Below, piece by piece: positions 6,157-7,871 of a stretch of 7,871 bases of DNA. The position numbers were made by a program, and so were the translations under genes. Within the stretch, counting starts at the first letter, position 1. Each line of letters opens with the position of its first letter. Under the pieces are notes generated by a model. That model saw nothing but the letters and a program-made list of their open reading frames with translations. It had not been told where the DNA came from and searched no databases. The stretch comes from an uncultured Collinsella sp. (GTDB taxonomy: Bacteria; Actinomycetota; Coriobacteriia; Coriobacteriales; Coriobacteriaceae): contig CABUQK010000093.1 of assembly GCA_902493615.1 (NCBI GenBank), positions 1-7,871 on the forward strand, written 5' to 3'.

Positions 6157-6177
6157 GACAGCTGTAAACCTAGGTGT
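6134..6177. promoter_or_regulatory. Perfect 19-bp palindrome, probable NiaR operator
   Basis: ACACCTAGGTTTACAGCTG (6134-6152) and its exact reverse complement (6159-6177) flank a six-base centre, ACAAGA. The predicted start of transcription lies outside the palindrome, so it should act as DNA rather than as an RNA hairpin. Its core on the minus strand, ACAGCTGTCTTGTCAGCTGT, resembles the ACA-nn-TGT half-site pattern with a TCTTG centre that I recall for Firmicute NiaR sites; that comparison is from memory. Together with a NiaR-type gene at the end of the same operon this supports autoregulation by nicotinate. The arms are longer than such a site normally needs and contain nested palindromes (CCTAGG, CAGCTG). 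Confidence 0.75.
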
Positions 6178-6243
6178 AAAGTTGAAATAAAGATTCAATC
6201 ATGCGGCAGGTCCATTTTGCCTTGGCCCAAGAAACGATGGGCA

Positions 6244-6279
6244 TAAAAGCGGGTCCAGATCGCTCGATCCGGACCCGCT
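6244..6279 (-). terminator. Rho-independent terminator of the surface protein gene
   Basis: AGCGGGTCC (6248-6256) pairs with GGACCCGCT (6271-6279); an inner GATC/GATC stem extends it past one or two mismatched bases. On the minus strand it is followed by TTTT. It begins 17 bases after the stop codon at 6296-6298. The remaining bases to 6181 hold nothing recognised. Confidence 0.85.
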
Positions 6280-6295
6280 GGGGACTGGCATGCGG

Positions 6296-7871
6296 TTAAG
6301 CGCGGCGCTTCATGGTCCACGCCAGCAGCAGGGCCGCCACACCGGCTGCGAGCACGGCACCAGCCATGGCGTACGCGCTATCGCCGGACTGAGGCAACGT
6401 CTCCCTGCTAGCCTTCTTCTTAGGCTTGGAAGTCGTAGTCGTGGTCGTAGTCGTAGTAGTCGTGGTGGTCTGACCAGGAGCGGGCTTGGCAGCCTCGGCA
6501 ACGGTAAAGGTCGTCTCGGCCGTGCCCGTGGTCGAAACCACGCTCAGCTTGTGCTCGCCCACGCCGAGCGTCTTCAGGAAGCTCGCCTTGAGCGTCACGA
6601 TCGTAGAGCCTTCGGTGAGCACGTAGCTCTCGGCCGCGACCTCCTTATCGTCAACCAGCACCTTCTGGAAGTACTTGATCGGCGCGTTCGAGCGGAAGCT
6701 CAGGTCCTTAGCGGCCTCGACCACCATCGTCTGACCCTTACCGTCGATGATCTCGGGCTTCAGAATCGCGATCTCCTCGGTCTTGCCCTTCTCGCCGCAG
6801 ACGGTGCACTCCTCATGCCCCTCTCCCTTGGCCTCAACGGTCGCCGGCTTGTCGACAACCCACTTAAAGGTATGCTCGGCCTTGTCGAGGACCTCGCCGC
6901 AGCGGCAGATATGCCAGTGGTTCTTGGCGTCGTGTGCCCAGCCGGAGCCGTCGGGCTCGTGCTTGAGCACGCCCTCGACCGTCACGTTCACATCGCCCTC
7001 GACGTCCTTGAGCTCATAGGTGCCGTCGTCGGAAAGCTTAACGGCCTTACCATCAACCTTTACGGCGTAGTCCTTGCCCGCAAAGTACGCACTATCGATG
7101 CTCATGGTAAGCGTTGCGGAACCGTGCCAGTCGAGCTCGGTTGCCGTCGCGGTGAGCGTGTAGCCAACCTGGTTGCTCGGCAGCGTCACGACGAGCTTGC
7201 GACCGGTAGCCACGGTGACCTCGGTGACGGAAGACGCGTCGTAGTTGGCCTTGGCCTGATAGCGCACCTCGTACACGCCGGCGGCGAGATCCTTAAGCTC
7301 GGTCACGCCCTCGCCCACGGCCTGGTACTCGGCAGCGCCCTTGGCGCGCCACTCCATGGTGGCGTCGACGCCCGTGATCTTGCCGTCCTTCTTGCCGCTC
7401 ACGGTCTCGGCGGTGGCCTGGACCACCGGCGCGTACTGCGCGGCGTTCTTGATGGAGAACTCGCAGGTCAAGCCATCGGCGGGCAGCACGTAGTTGCCAG
7501 CAGCCTTGCCCGTCAGCTCGGCGAGGGTCGCCTTATAAGAGGTGCCGACCTCGGTCTGGGAGCCCTCGACGGTCGCGCCGAGGTCATCATTGCCGACAAC
7601 ATTGCCGAGCGTGGCCACAGGGCAGTGCTCCTTGCCGTCATAGGTGAACTCGGTGGTGCCCCACGTCACAGTGAGCAGACGCTGGTTGATGGTGAACATG
7701 CCGTCGACGAACGTGATGCTGTAGTTGGGGTTTGCACCCTCGGGCTGCGTCAGCTGCAGAGCATAGCCGCCCTCGCGCACGTTGTCGTCATCTTCGCGCT
7801 CGATCTCAATACCCTGGAGGCTCTCGCCCTCGACAAGCTCGCCGGATGTGATCGTCCACGTAAACACGGGG
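6296..7871 (-). CDS. LPXTG-type cell-wall-anchored protein with MBG-like domains, C-terminal part
   Basis: The reading frame is open to the right edge, so only the last 524 residues are seen; signal peptide and any head domain lie outside. Counting from the GTG codon at 7867 (an internal valine, not the true start): residues 1-60 resemble an MBG domain (TWTITSGELVEGESL to ITFVDGMFTI), 64-140 a second beta-rich repeat with FTYDGKEH and NYVLPADGL, 143-225 a third beta-sandwich repeat (GKITGVD, LAAGVYEVRYQA). Residues 317-358 hold a cysteine/histidine module, HWHICRCG then HEECTVCG, like small zinc-ribbon-like modules of other gut surface proteins. A further beta domain spans about 365-458, then a proline/threonine linker with 13 consecutive Thr (467-479), the sorting motif LPQSGD (491-496), a hydrophobic helix and the tail KRRA. 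Inferred: sortase-anchored adhesin or stalk; ligand unknown. Confidence 0.9.
   Translation of the reverse strand, partial: PVFTWTITSGELVEGESLQGIEIEREDDDNVREGGYALQLTQPEGANPNYSITFVDGMFTINQRLLTVTWGTTEFTYDGKEHCPVATLGNVVGNDDLGATVEGSQTEVGTSYKATLAELTGKAAGNYVLPADGLTCEFSIKNAAQYAPVVQATAETVSGKKDGKITGVDATMEWRAKGAAEYQAVGEGVTELKDLAAGVYEVRYQAKANYDASSVTEVTVATGRKLVVTLPSNQVGYTLTATATELDWHGSATLTMSIDSAYFAGKDYAVKVDGKAVKLSDDGTYELKDVEGDVNVTVEGVLKHEPDGSGWAHDAKNHWHICRCGEVLDKAEHTFKWVVDKPATVEAKGEGHEECTVCGEKGKTEEIAILKPEIIDGKGQTMVVEAAKDLSFRSNAPIKYFQKVLVDDKEVAAESYVLTEGSTIVTLKASFLKTLGVGEHKLSVVSTTGTAETTFTVAEAAKPAPGQTTTTTTTTTTTTTSKPKKKASRETLPQSGDSAYAMAGAVLAAGVAALLLAWTMKRRA
6431..6469 (-). repeat. Poly-threonine codon tract in the surface protein
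   Basis: Thirteen consecutive ACN codons, mixing ACC, ACT and ACG, encode the wall-spanning linker just before the sorting signal. The mixture of third bases makes it a degenerate triplet repeat; length change would keep the frame. Confidence 0.9.

Noticed and set aside
7865..7867. GTG as the true start of the surface protein
   Set aside because: The frame stays open to the window edge, and the codon lies within an MBG-like domain that would be cut in two; no signal peptide follows.

Overview
The window looks like chromosomal DNA from a GC-rich anaerobic actinobacterium of the class Coriobacteriia, most likely Collinsella or a close relative. This rests on high GC in the third codon positions, an actinobacterial-type DnaK, a complete de novo NAD operon, and a sortase-anchored surface protein with the MBG-type and cysteine-rich modules common in gut anaerobes. 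The genus is an inference from overall character; no database search was possible.

Layout, left to right. (1) Positions 1-1204 on the minus strand hold the first 401 codons of dnaK, cut by the window edge. (2) Positions 1205-1862 are a divergent intergenic region: an AT-rich stretch upstream of dnaK, an imperfect tandem repeat with an exact 62-bp period (three copies), and a good extended -10 promoter for a small ferredoxin. (3) The ferredoxin (61 aa, two [4Fe-4S] motifs) lies on the plus strand at 1863-2048. It is followed by a strong hairpin terminator that can work on both strands and by a separate 67-bp near-perfect inverted repeat. (4) Positions 2225-6092 on the minus strand are a compact operon, in transcription order nadA, nadB, nadC, niaR. 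(5) A perfect 19-bp-arm palindrome (6134-6177) sits between and over the -35 and -10 boxes of the nad promoter. (6) Positions 6296-7871 on the minus strand are the C-terminal 524 residues of a large cell-wall-anchored protein with its own terminator; its N-terminus lies beyond the window.

How the genes work together: NadB oxidises L-aspartate to iminoaspartate, NadA condenses this with dihydroxyacetone phosphate to quinolinate using a [4Fe-4S] cluster, and NadC converts quinolinate with PRPP to nicotinate mononucleotide. The last gene encodes a NiaR-type HTH/3H repressor, the nicotinate-responsive regulator known mainly from Firmicutes and Thermotogae. The promoter palindrome is therefore best read as the NiaR operator, giving a self-contained autoregulated NAD synthesis unit. 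The ferredoxin, DnaK and surface protein have no evident functional link to it.

The least explained parts are three different non-coding palindromic or repeated elements: the 62-bp array, the 2140-2206 inverted repeat, and a palindrome between nadA and nadB. They look like dispersed intergenic repeat families, but copy number cannot be judged from one window.
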